This document shows, piece by piece, positions 22,320 through 33,653 of a DNA stretch of 64,000 nucleotides. The first letter of the stretch is position 1; each line of letters opens with the position of its first letter. Source of the DNA: Auanema rhodensis (taxonomy: Eukaryota > Nematoda > Chromadorea > Rhabditida > Rhabditidae); assembly GCA_964057225.1 (NCBI GenBank), contig OZ059899.1, positions 10,416,001 to 10,480,000 on the forward strand. The letters are read 5' to 3'. The position numbers were made by a program, and so were the translations under genes. The notes under the pieces were generated by a model. That model searched no databases. It was not told the origin of the DNA and was given only the letters and a program-made list of their open reading frames with translations.

Positions 22320-24787
22320 ATATCCAATTTAAACTTATACATTTACTTCGATAAAGAGCCTATTAGTTTGAAATTTTATGTCTTACAGTTCTCCAACAGA
22401 ACAGACTGATCCTGATTTCTCTATGATTATATAAAACTCTCGTTTGATATAAAAAAAGAAGAGGAATAACGTTTCCAGGATGTCAATGATATCGAATCTA
22501 GTGATAATGTACAAAAATGTAATGTCAGCTCCATAGGTTTTCTCTTAATTTCTCTCATCACAATTGTCTTAGTTTTTTTCTCATAAGAGTTTCTGAAATC
22601 TTAGGTGAACAAGGCCGTATATATTTTTTTCTGGAATTCGAAAGCATTTGGGATGGAAATTAGAAAGGAAAGAACTAGTTTTTCCTACTTTAAAACAAAC
22701 AATAAGAAATAAAATAAAAAAGATTGTTAGATATCTAATTTAAAGTTATACATTTACTTCGATAAAGAGCCTATTAGTTTGAAATTTTATGTCTTACAGT
22801 TCTCCAACAGAACAGACTGATCCTGATTTCTCTATGATTACATAAAACTCTCGTTTGATAAAAAAAAAGAAGAGGAATAACGTTTCCAGGATGTCAATGA
22901 TATCGAATCTAGTGATATTGTAGAAAAATGTAATGTCAGCTCCATAGGTTTTCTCTTAATTTCTCTCATCACAATTGTCTTAGTTTTTTTTCTCATAAGA
23001 GTTTCTGAAATCTTAGGTGAACAAGGCCGTATATATTTTTTTCTGGAATTCGAAAACATTTGGGATGGAAATTAGAAAGAAAAGAACTAGTTTTTCCTAC
23101 TTTAAAACAAACAATAAGAAATAAAATAAAAAAGATTGTTAGATATCCAATTTAAACTTATACATTTACTTCGATAAAGAGCCTATTAGTTTGAAATTTT
23201 ATGTCTTACAGTTCTCCAACAGAACAAACTGATCCTGATTTCTCTATGATTACATAAAACTCTCGTTTGATATACAAAAAGGAGAGGAATAACGTTTCCA
23301 GGATATCAATGATATCGAATCTAGTGATATTGTAGAAAAATGTAATGTCAGCTTCATAGTTTTTCTCTTAATTTCTCTCATCACAATAGTCTTATTTTTT
23401 TTTCATAAGAGTTTCTGAAATCTTAGTTGAACAAGGCCGTATATATTTTTTTCTGGAATTCGAAAGCATTTGGGATGGATATTAGAAGGAAAAGAACTAG
23501 TTTTTCCTACTTTAAAACAAACAATAAGAAATAAAATAAAAAAAGATTGTTAGATATCCAATTTAAACTTATACATTTACTTCGATAAAGAGCCTATTAG
23601 TTTGAAATTTCATGTCTTACAGTTCTCCAACAGAACAGAATGATCCTGATTTCTCTATGATTATATAAAACTCTCGTTTGATATAAAAAAAAAAGAGGAA
23701 TAACGTTTCCAGGATGTCAATGATATCGAATCTAGTGATATTGTAGAAAAATGTAATGTCAGCTCCATAGGTTTTCTCTTAATTTCTCTCATCACAATTG
23801 TCTTAGTTTTTTTTCTCATAAGAGTTTCTGAAATCTTAGGTGAACAAGGCCGTATATATTTTTTTCTGGAATTCGAAAGCATTTGGGATGGAAATTAGAA
23901 AAAAAAAACTAGTTTTTCCTATTTTAAAACAAACAAAAAAAAATAAAATGAAAAAGATTGTTAGATATCCAATTTAAACTTATACATTTACTTCGATAAA
24001 GAGCCTATTAGTTTGAAATTTTATGTCTTACAGTTCTCCAACAGAACAGACTGATCCTGATTTCTCTATGATTATATAAAACTCTCGTTTGATATAAAAA
24101 AAGAAGAGGAATAACGTTTCCAGGATGTCAATGATATCGAATCTAGTGATATTGTAGAAAAATGTAATGTCAGCTCCATAGGTTTTCTCTTAATTTCTCT
24201 CAACAAAATTGTCTTAGTTTTTTTCTCATAAGAGTTTCTGAAATCTTAGGTGAACAAGGCCGTATATATTTTTTTCTGGAATTCGAAAGCATTTGGGATG
24301 GAAATTAGAAAGAAAAGAACTAGTTTTTCCTACTTTAAAACAAACAATAAGAAATAAAATAAAAAAGATTGTTAGATATCCAATTTAAACTTATACATTT
24401 ACTTCGATAAAGAGCCTATTAGTTTGAAATTTTATGTCTTACAGTTCTCCAACAGAACAGACTGATCCTGAATTCTCTATGATTATATAAAACTCTCGTT
24501 TGATATAAAAAAAGAAGAGGAATAACGTTTCCAGGATGTCAATGATATCGAATCTAGTGATATTGTGAAAAAATGTAATGTCAGCTCCATAGGTTTTCTC
24601 TTAATTTCTCTCATCACAATTGTCTTAGTTTTTTTTCTCATAAGAGTTTCTGAAATCTTAGGTGAACAAGGCCGTATATATTTTTTTCTGGAATTCGAAA
24701 GCATTTGGGATGGAAATTAGAAAGAAAAGAACTAGTTTTTCCTACTTTAAAACAAACAATAAGAAATAAAATAAAAAAGATTGTTAG
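22320..24787 (+). repeat. Run of 6 short units
   Basis: Five type-A units and one type-B unit (the CAGAACAAACTG unit starting near 23,144). This is the short-unit section of copy 1 of the 4,091-bp repeat. The unit near 23,905 ends with a long-style tail. Confidence 0.94.
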
Positions 24788-25079
24788 ATATCCAATTTAA
24801 ACTTATACATTTACTTTGATAAAGAGCCTATTAGTTTCAAATTTTATGTCTTACAGTTCTCCAACAGAACAGACTGATCCTGATTTCTCTATGATTACAT
24901 AAAACTCTCGTTTGATATACAAAAAGGAGAGGAATAACGTATCCAGGATATCAATGATATCGAATCTAGTGATATTGTAGAAAAATGTAATGTCAGCTCC
25001 ATAGTTTTTCTCTAAATTTCTCTCATCACAATTGTCTTATTTTTTTTTCATAAGAGTTTCTGAAATCTTAGTTGAACAA

Positions 25080-25152
25080 GGCCGCGTGGCGCAATGGATA
25101 ACGCGTCTGCCTACGGAGCAGAAGATTGTAGGTTCGAATCCTGCCGTGGTCG
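25080..25152 (+). tRNA. tRNA-Arg(ACG), copy 12
   Basis: Identical to copy 1, in unit 24788-25394. The leader carries TTTGATAAAG, TTTCAAATTTT and CGTATCCAGG. Confidence 0.97.
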
Positions 25153-25394
25153 TAAATTTTTTTCATTTCACTTGTCATTTACAAAAATCAAATTTATCTT
25201 CTTCAACGATTATTTTTGCAATGTGTCATAAAAATTTCACAGTTGAACAAAACGTTTTTTAAGAATTTTTTTTGTTGTCAACATATATATTTTCCTGGAA
25301 TTCGAAAGCATTTGGGATGGAAATTAGAAAGAAAAGAACTAGTTTTTCCTATTTTAAAACAAACAAAAAAAAATAAAATGAAAAAGATTGTTAG

Positions 25395-25805
25395 ATATCC
25401 AATTTAAACTTATACATTTACTTCGATAAAGAGCCTATTAGTTTGAAATTTTATGTCTTACAGTTCTCCAACAGAACAGACTGATCCTGATTTCTCTATG
25501 ATTATATAAAACTCTCGTTTGATATAAAAAAAGAAGAGGAATAACGTTTCCAGGATGTCAATGATATCCAATCTAGTGATATTGTAGAAAAATGTAATGT
25601 CAGCTCCATAGGTTTTCTCTTAATTTCTCTCATCACAATTGTCTTAGTTTTTTTCTCATAAGAGTTTCTGAAATCTTAGGTGAACAAGGCCGTATATATT
25701 TTTTTCTGGAATTCGAAAGCATTTGGGATGGAAATTAGAAAGAAAAAAACTAGTTTTTCCTACTTTAAAACAAACAATAAGGAATAAAATAAAAAAGATT
25801 GTTAG
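25395..25805 (+). repeat. Single short unit
   Basis: A GATATCCAATC unit, the start of copy 2 of the 4,091-bp repeat. Confidence 0.93.
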
Positions 25806-26097
25806 ATATCCAATTTAAACGTATACATTTACTTCGATAAAGAGCATATTAGTTTGAAATTTTATGTCTTACAGTTCTCCAACAGAACAGACTGATCCTG
25901 ATTTCTCTATGATTACATAAAACTCTCGTTTGATATACAAAAAGGAGAGGAATAACGTTTCCAGGATATCAATGATATCGAATCTAGTGATATTGTAGAA
26001 AAATGTAATGTCAGCTCCATAGTTTTTCTCTAAATTTTTCTCATCACAATAGTCTTATTTTTTTTTCATAAGAGTTTCTGAAATCTTAGTTGAACAA

Positions 26098-26170
26098 GGC
26101 CGCGTGGCGCAATGGATAACGCGTCTGCCTACGGAGCAGAAGATTGTAGGTTCGAATCCTGCCGTGGTCG
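26098..26170 (+). tRNA. tRNA-Arg(ACG), copy 13
   Basis: Identical to copy 1, in unit 25806-26410 (605 bp). It corresponds to copy 11 at an offset of 4,091 bp. Confidence 0.97.
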
Positions 26171-26410
26171 TAAATTTTTTTCATTTCACTTGTCATTTAC
26201 AAAAATCAAATTTATCTTCTTCAACGATTATTTTTGCAATGTGTCATAAAAATTTCACAGTTGAACAAAACGTTTTTTAAGAATTTTTTTTGTTGTCAAC
26301 ATATATATTTTCCTGGAATTCGAAAGCATTTGGGATGGAAATTAGAAAGAAAAGAACTAGTTCTTCCTATTTTAAAACAAAAAAAAAAATAAAATGAAAA
26401 AGATTGTTAG

Positions 26411-28878
26411 ATATCCAATTTAAACTTATACATTTACTTCGATAAAGAGCCTATTAGTTTGAAATTTTATGTCTTACAGTTCTCCAACAGAACAGACTGA
26501 TCCTGATTTCTCTATGATTATATAAAACTCTCGTTTGATATAAAAAAAGAAGAGGAATAACGTTTCCAGGATGTCAATGATATCGAATCTAGTGATAATG
26601 TACAAAAATGTAATGTCAGCTCCATAGGTTTTCTCTTAATTTCTCTCATCACAATTGTCTTAGTTTTTTTCTCATAAGAGTTTCTGAAATCTTAGGTGAA
26701 CAAGGCCGTATATATTTTTTTCTGGAATTCGAAAGCATTTGGGATGGAAATTAGAAAGGAAAGAACTAGTTTTTCCTACTTTAAAACAAACAATAAGAAA
26801 TAAAATAAAAAAGATTGTTAGATATCTAATTTAAAGTTATACATTTACTTCGATAAAGAGCCTATTAGTTTGAAATTTTATGTCTTACAGTTCTCCAACA
26901 GAACAGACTGATCCTGATTTCTCTATGATTACATAAAACTCTCGTTTGATAAAAAAAAAGAAGAGGAATAACGTTTCCAGGATGTCAATGATATCGAATC
27001 TAGTGATATTGTAGAAAAATGTAATGTCAGCTCCATAGGTTTTCTCTTAATTTCTCTCATCACAATTGTCTTAGTTTTTTTTCTCATAAGAGTTTCTGAA
27101 ATCTTAGGTGAACAAGGCCGTATATATTTTTTTCTGGAATTCGAAAACATTTGGGATGGAAATTAGAAAGAAAAGAACTAGTTTTTCCTACTTTAAAACA
27201 AACAATAAGAAATAAAATAAAAAAGATTGTTAGATATCCAATTTAAACTTATACATTTACTTCGATAAAGAGCCTATTAGTTTGAAATTTTATGTCTTAC
27301 AGTTCTCCAACAGAACAGAATGATCCTGATTTCTCTATGATTATATAAAACTCTCGTTTGATATAAAAAAAAAGAGGAATAACGTTTCCAGGATGTCAAT
27401 GATATCGAATCTAGTGATATTGTAGAAAAATGTAATGTCAGCTCCATAGGTTTTCTCTTAATTTCTCTCATCACAATTGTCTTAGTTTTTTTTCTCATAA
27501 GAGTTTCTGAAATCTTAGGTGAACAAGGCCGTATATATTTTTTTCTGGAATTCGAAAGCATTTGGGATGGAAATTAGAAAGAAAAGAACTAGTTTTTCCT
27601 ACTTTAAAACAAACAATAAGAAATAAAATAAAAAAGATTGTTAGATATCTAATTTAAACTTATACATTTACTTCGATAAAGAGCCTATTAGTTTGAAATT
27701 TTATGTCTTACAGTTCTCCAACAGAACAGAATGATCCTGATTTCTCTATGATTATATAAAACTCTCGTTTGATATAAAAAAAAAAGAGGAATAACGTTTC
27801 CAGGATGTCAATGATATCGAATCTAGTGATATTGTAGAAAAATGTAATGTCAGCTCCATAGGTTTTCTCTTAATTTCTCTCATCACAATTGTCTTAGTTT
27901 TTTTCTCATAAGAGTTTCTGAAATCTTAGGTGAACAAGGCCGTATATATTTTTTTCTGGAATTCGAAAGCATTTGGGATGGAAATTAGAAAAAAAAAAAC
28001 TAGTTTTTCCTATTTTAAAACAAACAAAAAAAAATAAAATGAAAAAGATTGTTAGATATCCAATTTAAACTTATACATTTACTTCGATAAAGAGCCTATT
28101 AGTTTGAAATTTTATGTCTTACAGTTCTCCAACAGAACAGACTGATCCTGATTTCTCTATGATTATATAAAACTCTCGTTTGATATAAAAAAAGAAGAGG
28201 AATAACGTTTCCAGGATGTCAATGATATCGAATCTAGTGATATTGTAGAAAAATGTAATGTCAGCTCCATAGGTTTTCTCTTAATTTCTCTCAACAAAAT
28301 TGTCTTAGTTTTTTTCTCATAAGAGTTTCTGAAATCTTAGGTGAACAAGGCCGTATATATTTTTTTCTGGAATTCGAAAGCATTTGGGATGGAAATTAGA
28401 AAGAAAAGAACTAGTTTTTCCTACTTTAAAACAAACAATAAGAAATAAAATAAAAAAGATTGTTAGATATCCAATTTAAACTTATACATTTACTTCGATA
28501 AAGAGCCTATTAGTTTGAAATTTTATGTCTTACAGTTCTCCAACAGAACAGACTGATCCTGAATTCTCTATGATTATATAAAACTCTCGTTTGATATAAA
28601 AAAAGAAGAGGAATAACGTTTCCAGGATGTCAATGATATCGAATCTAGTGATATTGTGAAAAAATGTAATGTCAGCTCCATAGGTTTTCTCTTAATTTCT
28701 CTCATCACAATTGTCTTAGTTTTTTTTCTCATAAGAGTTTCTGAAATCTTAGGTGAACAAGGCCGTATATATTTTTTTCTGGAATTCGAAAGCATTTGGG
28801 ATGGACATTAGAAGGAAAAGAACTAGTTTTTCCTACTTTAAAACAAACAATAAGAAATAAAATAAAAAAGATTGTTAG
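26411..28878 (+). repeat. Run of 6 short units
   Basis: All type A. Two successive CAGAATGATCC units (near 27,237 and 27,649) replace the type-B plus CAGAATG pair of the previous copy. The first of them has one A fewer in its A-run. Confidence 0.94.
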
Positions 28879-29170
28879 ATATCCAATTTAAACTTATACA
28901 TTTACTTTGATAAAGAGCCTATTAGTTTCAAATTTTATGTCTTACAGTTCTCCAACAGAACAGACTGATCCTGATTTCTCTATGATTACATAAAACTCTC
29001 GTTTGATATACAAAAAGGAGAGGAATAACGTATCCAGGATATCAATGATATCGAATCTAGTGATATTGTAGAAAAATGTAATGTCAGCTCCATAGTTTTT
29101 CTCTAAATTTCTCTCATCACAATTGTCTTATTTTTTTTTCATAAGAGTTTCTGAAATCTTAGTTGAACAA

Positions 29171-29243
29171 GGCCGCGTGGCGCAATGGATAACGCGTCTG
29201 CCTACGGAGCAGAAGATTGTAGGTTCGAATCCTGCCGTGGTCG
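29171..29243 (+). tRNA. tRNA-Arg(ACG), copy 14
   Basis: Identical to copy 1, in unit 28879-29485. It corresponds to copy 12 at an offset of 4,091 bp, with the same leader SNPs. Confidence 0.97.
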
Positions 29244-29485
29244 TAAATTTTTTTCATTTCACTTGTCATTTACAAAAATCAAATTTATCTTCTTCAACGA
29301 TTATTTTTGCAATGTGTCATAAAAATTTCACAGTTGAACAAAACGTTTTTTAAGAATTTTTTTTGTTGTCAACATATATATTTTCCTGGAATTCGAAAGC
29401 ATTTGGGATGGAAATTAGAAAGAAAAGAACTAGTTTTTCCTATTTTAAAACAAACAAAAAAAAATAAAATGAAAAAGATTGTTAG

Positions 29486-29896
29486 ATATCCAATTTAAAC
29501 TTATACATTTACTTCGATAAAGAGCCTATTAGTTTGAAATTTTATGTCTTACAGTTCTCCAACAGAACAGACTGATCCTGATTTCTCTATGATTATATAA
29601 AACTCTCGTTTGATATAAAAAAAGAAGAGGAATAACGTTTCCAGGATGTCAATGATATCCAATCTAGTGATATTGTAGAAAAATGTAATGTCAGCTCCAT
29701 AGGTTTTCTCTTAATTTCTCTCATCACAATTGTCTTAGTTTTTTTCTCATAAGAGTTTCTGAAATCTTAGGTGAACAAGGCCGTATATATTTTTTTCTGG
29801 AATTCGAAAGCATTTGGGATGGAAATTAGAAAGAAAAAAACTAGTTTTTCCTACTTTAAAACAAACAATAAGGAATAAAATAAAAAAGATTGTTAG
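29486..29896 (+). repeat. Single short unit
   Basis: A GATATCCAATC unit, the start of copy 3 of the 4,091-bp repeat. Confidence 0.93.
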
Positions 29897-30188
29897 ATAT
29901 CCAATTTAAACGTATACATTTACTTCGATAAAGAGCATATTAGTTTGAAATTTTATGTCTTACAGTTCTCCAACAGAACAGACTGATCCTGATTTCTCTA
30001 TGATTACATAAAACTCTCGTTTGATATACAAAAAGGAGAGGAATAACGTTTCCAGGATATCAATGATATCGAATCTAGTGATATTGTAGAAAAATGTAAT
30101 GTCAGCTCCATAGTTTTTCTCTAAATTTTTCTCATCACAATAGTCTTATTTTTTTTTCATAAGAGTTTCTGAAATCTTAGTTGAACAA

Positions 30189-30261
30189 GGCCGCGTGGCG
30201 CAATGGATAACGCGTCTGCCTACGGAGCAGAAGATTGTAGGTTCGAATCCTGCCGTGGTCG
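30189..30261 (+). tRNA. tRNA-Arg(ACG), copy 15
   Basis: Identical to copy 1, in unit 29897-30503 (607 bp). Its A-run in the right arm is two bases longer than in copies 11 and 13. Confidence 0.97.
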
Positions 30262-30503
30262 TAAATTTTTTTCATTTCACTTGTCATTTACAAAAATCAA
30301 ATTTATCTTCTTCAACGATTATTTTTGCAATGTGTCATAAAAATTTCACAGTTGAACAAAACGTTTTTTAAGAATTTTTTTTGTTGTCAACATATATATT
30401 TTCCTGGAATTCGAAAGCATTTGGGATGGAAATTAGAAAGAAAAGAACTAGTTCTTCCTATTTTAAAACAAAAAAAAAAAAATAAAATGAAAAAGATTGT
30501 TAG

Positions 30504-32971
30504 ATATCCAATTTAAACTTATACATTTACTTCGATAAAGAGCCTATTAGTTTGAAATTTTATGTCTTACAGTTCTCCAACAGAACAGACTGATCCTGAT
30601 TTCTCTATGATTATATAAAACTCTCGTTTGATATAAAAAAAGAAGAGGAATAACGTTTCCAGGATGTCAATGATATCGAATCTAGTGATAATGTACAAAA
30701 ATGTAATGTCAGCTCCATAGGTTTTCTCTTAATTTCTCTCATCACAATTGTCTTAGTTTTTTTCTCATAAGAGTTTCTGAAATCTTAGGTGAACAAGGCC
30801 GTATATATTTTTTTCTGGAATTCGAAAGCATTTGGGATGGAAATTAGAAAGGAAAGAACTAGTTTTTCCTACTTTAAAACAAACAATAAGAAATAAAATA
30901 AAAAAGATTGTTAGATATCTAATTTAAAGTTATACATTTACTTCGATAAAGAGCCTATTAGTTTGAAATTTTATGTCTTACAGTTCTCCAACAGAACAAA
31001 CTGATCCTGATTTCTCTATGATTACATAAAACTCTTGTTTGATATACAAAAAGGAGAGGAATAACGTTTCCAGGATATCAATGATATCGAATCTAGTGAT
31101 ATTGTAGAAAAATGTAATGTCAGCTTCATAGTTTTTCTCTTAATTTCTCTCATCACAATAGTCTTATTTTTTTTTCATAAGAGTTTTTGAAATCTTAGTT
31201 GAACAAGGCCGTATATATTTTTTTCTGGAATTCGAAAGCATTTGGGATGGATATTAGAAGGAAAAGAACTAGTTTTTCCTACTTTAAAACAAACAATAAG
31301 AAATAAAATAAAAAAGATTGTTAGATATCCAATTTAAACTTATACATTTACTTCGATAAAGAGCCTATTAGTTTGAAATTTTATGTCTTACAGTTCTCCA
31401 ACAGAACAGAATGATCCTGATTTCTCTATGATTATATAAAACTCTCGTTTGATATAAAAAAAAAAGAGGAATAACGTTTCCAGGATGTCAATGATATCGA
31501 ATCTAGTGATATTGTAGAAAAATGTAATGTCAGCTCCATAGGTTTTCTCTTAATTTCTCTCATCACAATTGTCTTAGTTTTTTTTCTCATAAGAGTTTCT
31601 GAAATCTTAGGTGAACAAGGCCGTATATATTTTTTTCTGGAATTCGAAAGCATTTGGGATGGAAATTAGAAAAAAAAAAACTAGTTTTTCCTATTTTAAA
31701 ACAAACAAAAAAAAATAAAATGAAAAAGATTGTTAGATATCCAATTTAAACTTATACATTTACTTCGATAAAGAGCCTATTAGTTTGAAATTTTATGTCT
31801 TACAGTTCTCCAACAGAACAGACTGATCCTGATTTCTCTATGATTATATAAAACTCTCGTTTGATATAAAAAAAGAAGAGGAATAACGTTTCCAGGATGT
31901 CAATGATATCGAATCTAGTGATATTGTAGAAAAATGTAATGTCAGCTCCATAGGTTTTCTCTTAATTTCTCTCAACAAAATTGTCTTAGTTTTTTTCTCA
32001 TAAGAGTTTCTGAAATCTTAGGTGAACAAGGCCGTATATATTTTTTTCTGGAATTCGAAAGCATTTGGGATGGAAATTAGAAAGAAAAGAACTAGTTTTT
32101 CCTACTTTAAAACAAACAATAAGAAATAAAATAAAAAAGATTGTTAGATATCCAATTTAAACTTATACATTTACTTCGATAAAGAGCCTATTAGTTTGAA
32201 ATTTTATGTCTTACAGTTCTCCAACAGAACAGACTGATCCTGATTTCTCTATGATTACATAAAACTCTCGTTTGATATAAAAAAAGAAGAGGAATAACGT
32301 TTCCAGGATGTCAATGATATCGAATCTAGTGATATTGTGAAAAAATGTAATGTCAGCTCCATAGGTTTTCTCTTAATTTCTCTCATCACAATTGTCTTAG
32401 TTTTTTTTCTCATAAGAGTTTCTGAAATCTTAGGTGAACAAGGCCGTATATATTTTTTTCTGGAATTCGAAAGCATTTGGGATGGAAATTAGAAAGAAAA
32501 GAACTAGTTTTTCCTACTTTAAAACAAACAATAAGAAATAAAATAAAAAAGATTGTTAGATATCCAATTTAAACTTATACATTTACTTTGATAAAGAGCC
32601 TATTAGTTTCAAATTTTATGTCTTACAGTTCTCCAACAGAACAGACTGATCCTGAATTCTCTATGATTATATAAAACTCTCGTTTGATATAAAAAAAGAA
32701 GAGGAATAACGTTTCCAGGATGTCAATGATATCGAATCTAGTGATATTGTAGAAAAATGTAATGTCAGCTCCATAGGTTTTCTCTTAAATTCTCTCATCA
32801 CAATTGTCTTAGTTTTTTTTCTCATAAGAGTTTCTGAAATCTTAGGTGAACAAAGCCGTATATATTTTTTTCTGGAATTCGAAAGCATTTGGGATGGATA
32901 TTAGAAGGAAAAGAACTAGTTTTTCCTACTTTAAAACAAACAATAAGAAATAAAATAAAAAAGATTGCTAG
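30504..32971 (+). repeat. Run of 6 short units with a fused monomer
   Basis: The second unit (from about 30,915) starts with ATATCTAATTTAAAGTTATAC, as in the type-A unit at 22,731, and continues as the type-B CAGAACAAACTG unit of 23,144. It is a fusion across a lost 411-bp monomer. The last unit has the stub AAAGCCG. Confidence 0.92.
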
Positions 32972-33174
32972 ATATCCAATTTAAACTTATACATTTACTT
33001 TGATAAAGAGCCTATTAGTTTGAAATTTTATGTCTTACAGTTCTCCAACACAACAGACTGATCCTGATTTCTCTATGATTACATAAAACTCTCGTTTGAT
33101 ATAAAAAAAGAAGAGGAATAACGTTTCCAGGATGTCAATGATATCGAATCTAGTGATATTGTAAAAAAATGTAA

Positions 33175-33320
33175 TGTCAGCTCCATAAGTTTTCTCTTAA
33201 TTTCTCTCATCACAATTGTCTTAGTTTTTTTTCTCATAAGAGTTTCTTGTCAGCTCCATAGGTTTTCTCTTAATTTCTCTCATCACAATAGTCTTAGTTT
33301 TTTTTCTCATAAGAGTTTCT
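33175..33320 (+). repeat. 73-bp tandem duplication in tRNA leader
   Basis: 33175-33247 and 33248-33320 are direct 73-bp copies, each running from TGTCAGCTCCATA to GAGTTTCT. The left copy has CATAAGTTTTC and CAATTGTC, and the right copy has CATAGGTTTTC and CAATAGTC. The pair ends 18 bp before the tRNA gene. The same structure is present before the tRNAs at 37,315, 41,290, 44,853 and 45,535, so it arose once and was copied. Confidence 0.93.
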
Positions 33321-33338
33321 GAAATCCTAGTTGAACAA

Positions 33339-33411
33339 GGCCGCGTGGCGCAATGGATAACGCGTCTGCCTACGGAGCAGAAGATTGTAGGTTCGAATCC
33401 TGCCGTGGTCG
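33339..33411 (+). tRNA. tRNA-Arg(ACG), copy 16
   Basis: Identical to copy 1, in unit 32972-33653 (682 bp), the first with the 73-bp leader duplication and a CCTAGTTGAAC start region. Confidence 0.97.
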
Positions 33412-33653
33412 TAAATTTTTTTCATTTCACTTGTCATTTACAAAAATCAAATTTATCTTCTTCAACGATTATTTTTGCAATGTGTCATAAAAATTTCACA
33501 GTTGAACAAAACGTTTTTTAAGAATTTTTTTTGTTGTCAACATATATATTTTCCTGGAATTCGAAAGCATTTGGGATGGAAATTAGAAAGAAAAGAACTA
33601 GTTTTTCCTATTTTAAAACAAACAAAAAAAAATAAAATGAAAAAGATTGTTAG

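Larger units (their letters stand above)
21304..32230 (+). repeat. 4,091-bp higher-order repeat, three copies
   Basis: Copies start at 21304, 25395 and 29486, exactly 4,091 bp apart. The order is: GATATCCAATC short unit, long unit, six short units, long unit. The rare variants recur in each copy: GTGATAATGTACAAAAATG, TTAAAGTTATAC, CAGAATGATCC, CAACAAAATTG and TTGTGAAAAAATG. The copies are not perfect. In copy 2 the type-B CAGAACAAACTG monomer is replaced by an extra CAGAATG monomer. In copy 3 two monomers are fused near 30,930-31,000, and similarity to the first copies breaks down near 32.2 kb. Confidence 0.9.

Noticed and set aside
27277-27561. 94-codon extended antisense ORF
   Set aside because: It is the 73-codon antisense frame lengthened by a one-base change in an A-run. 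It is found in a single unit.
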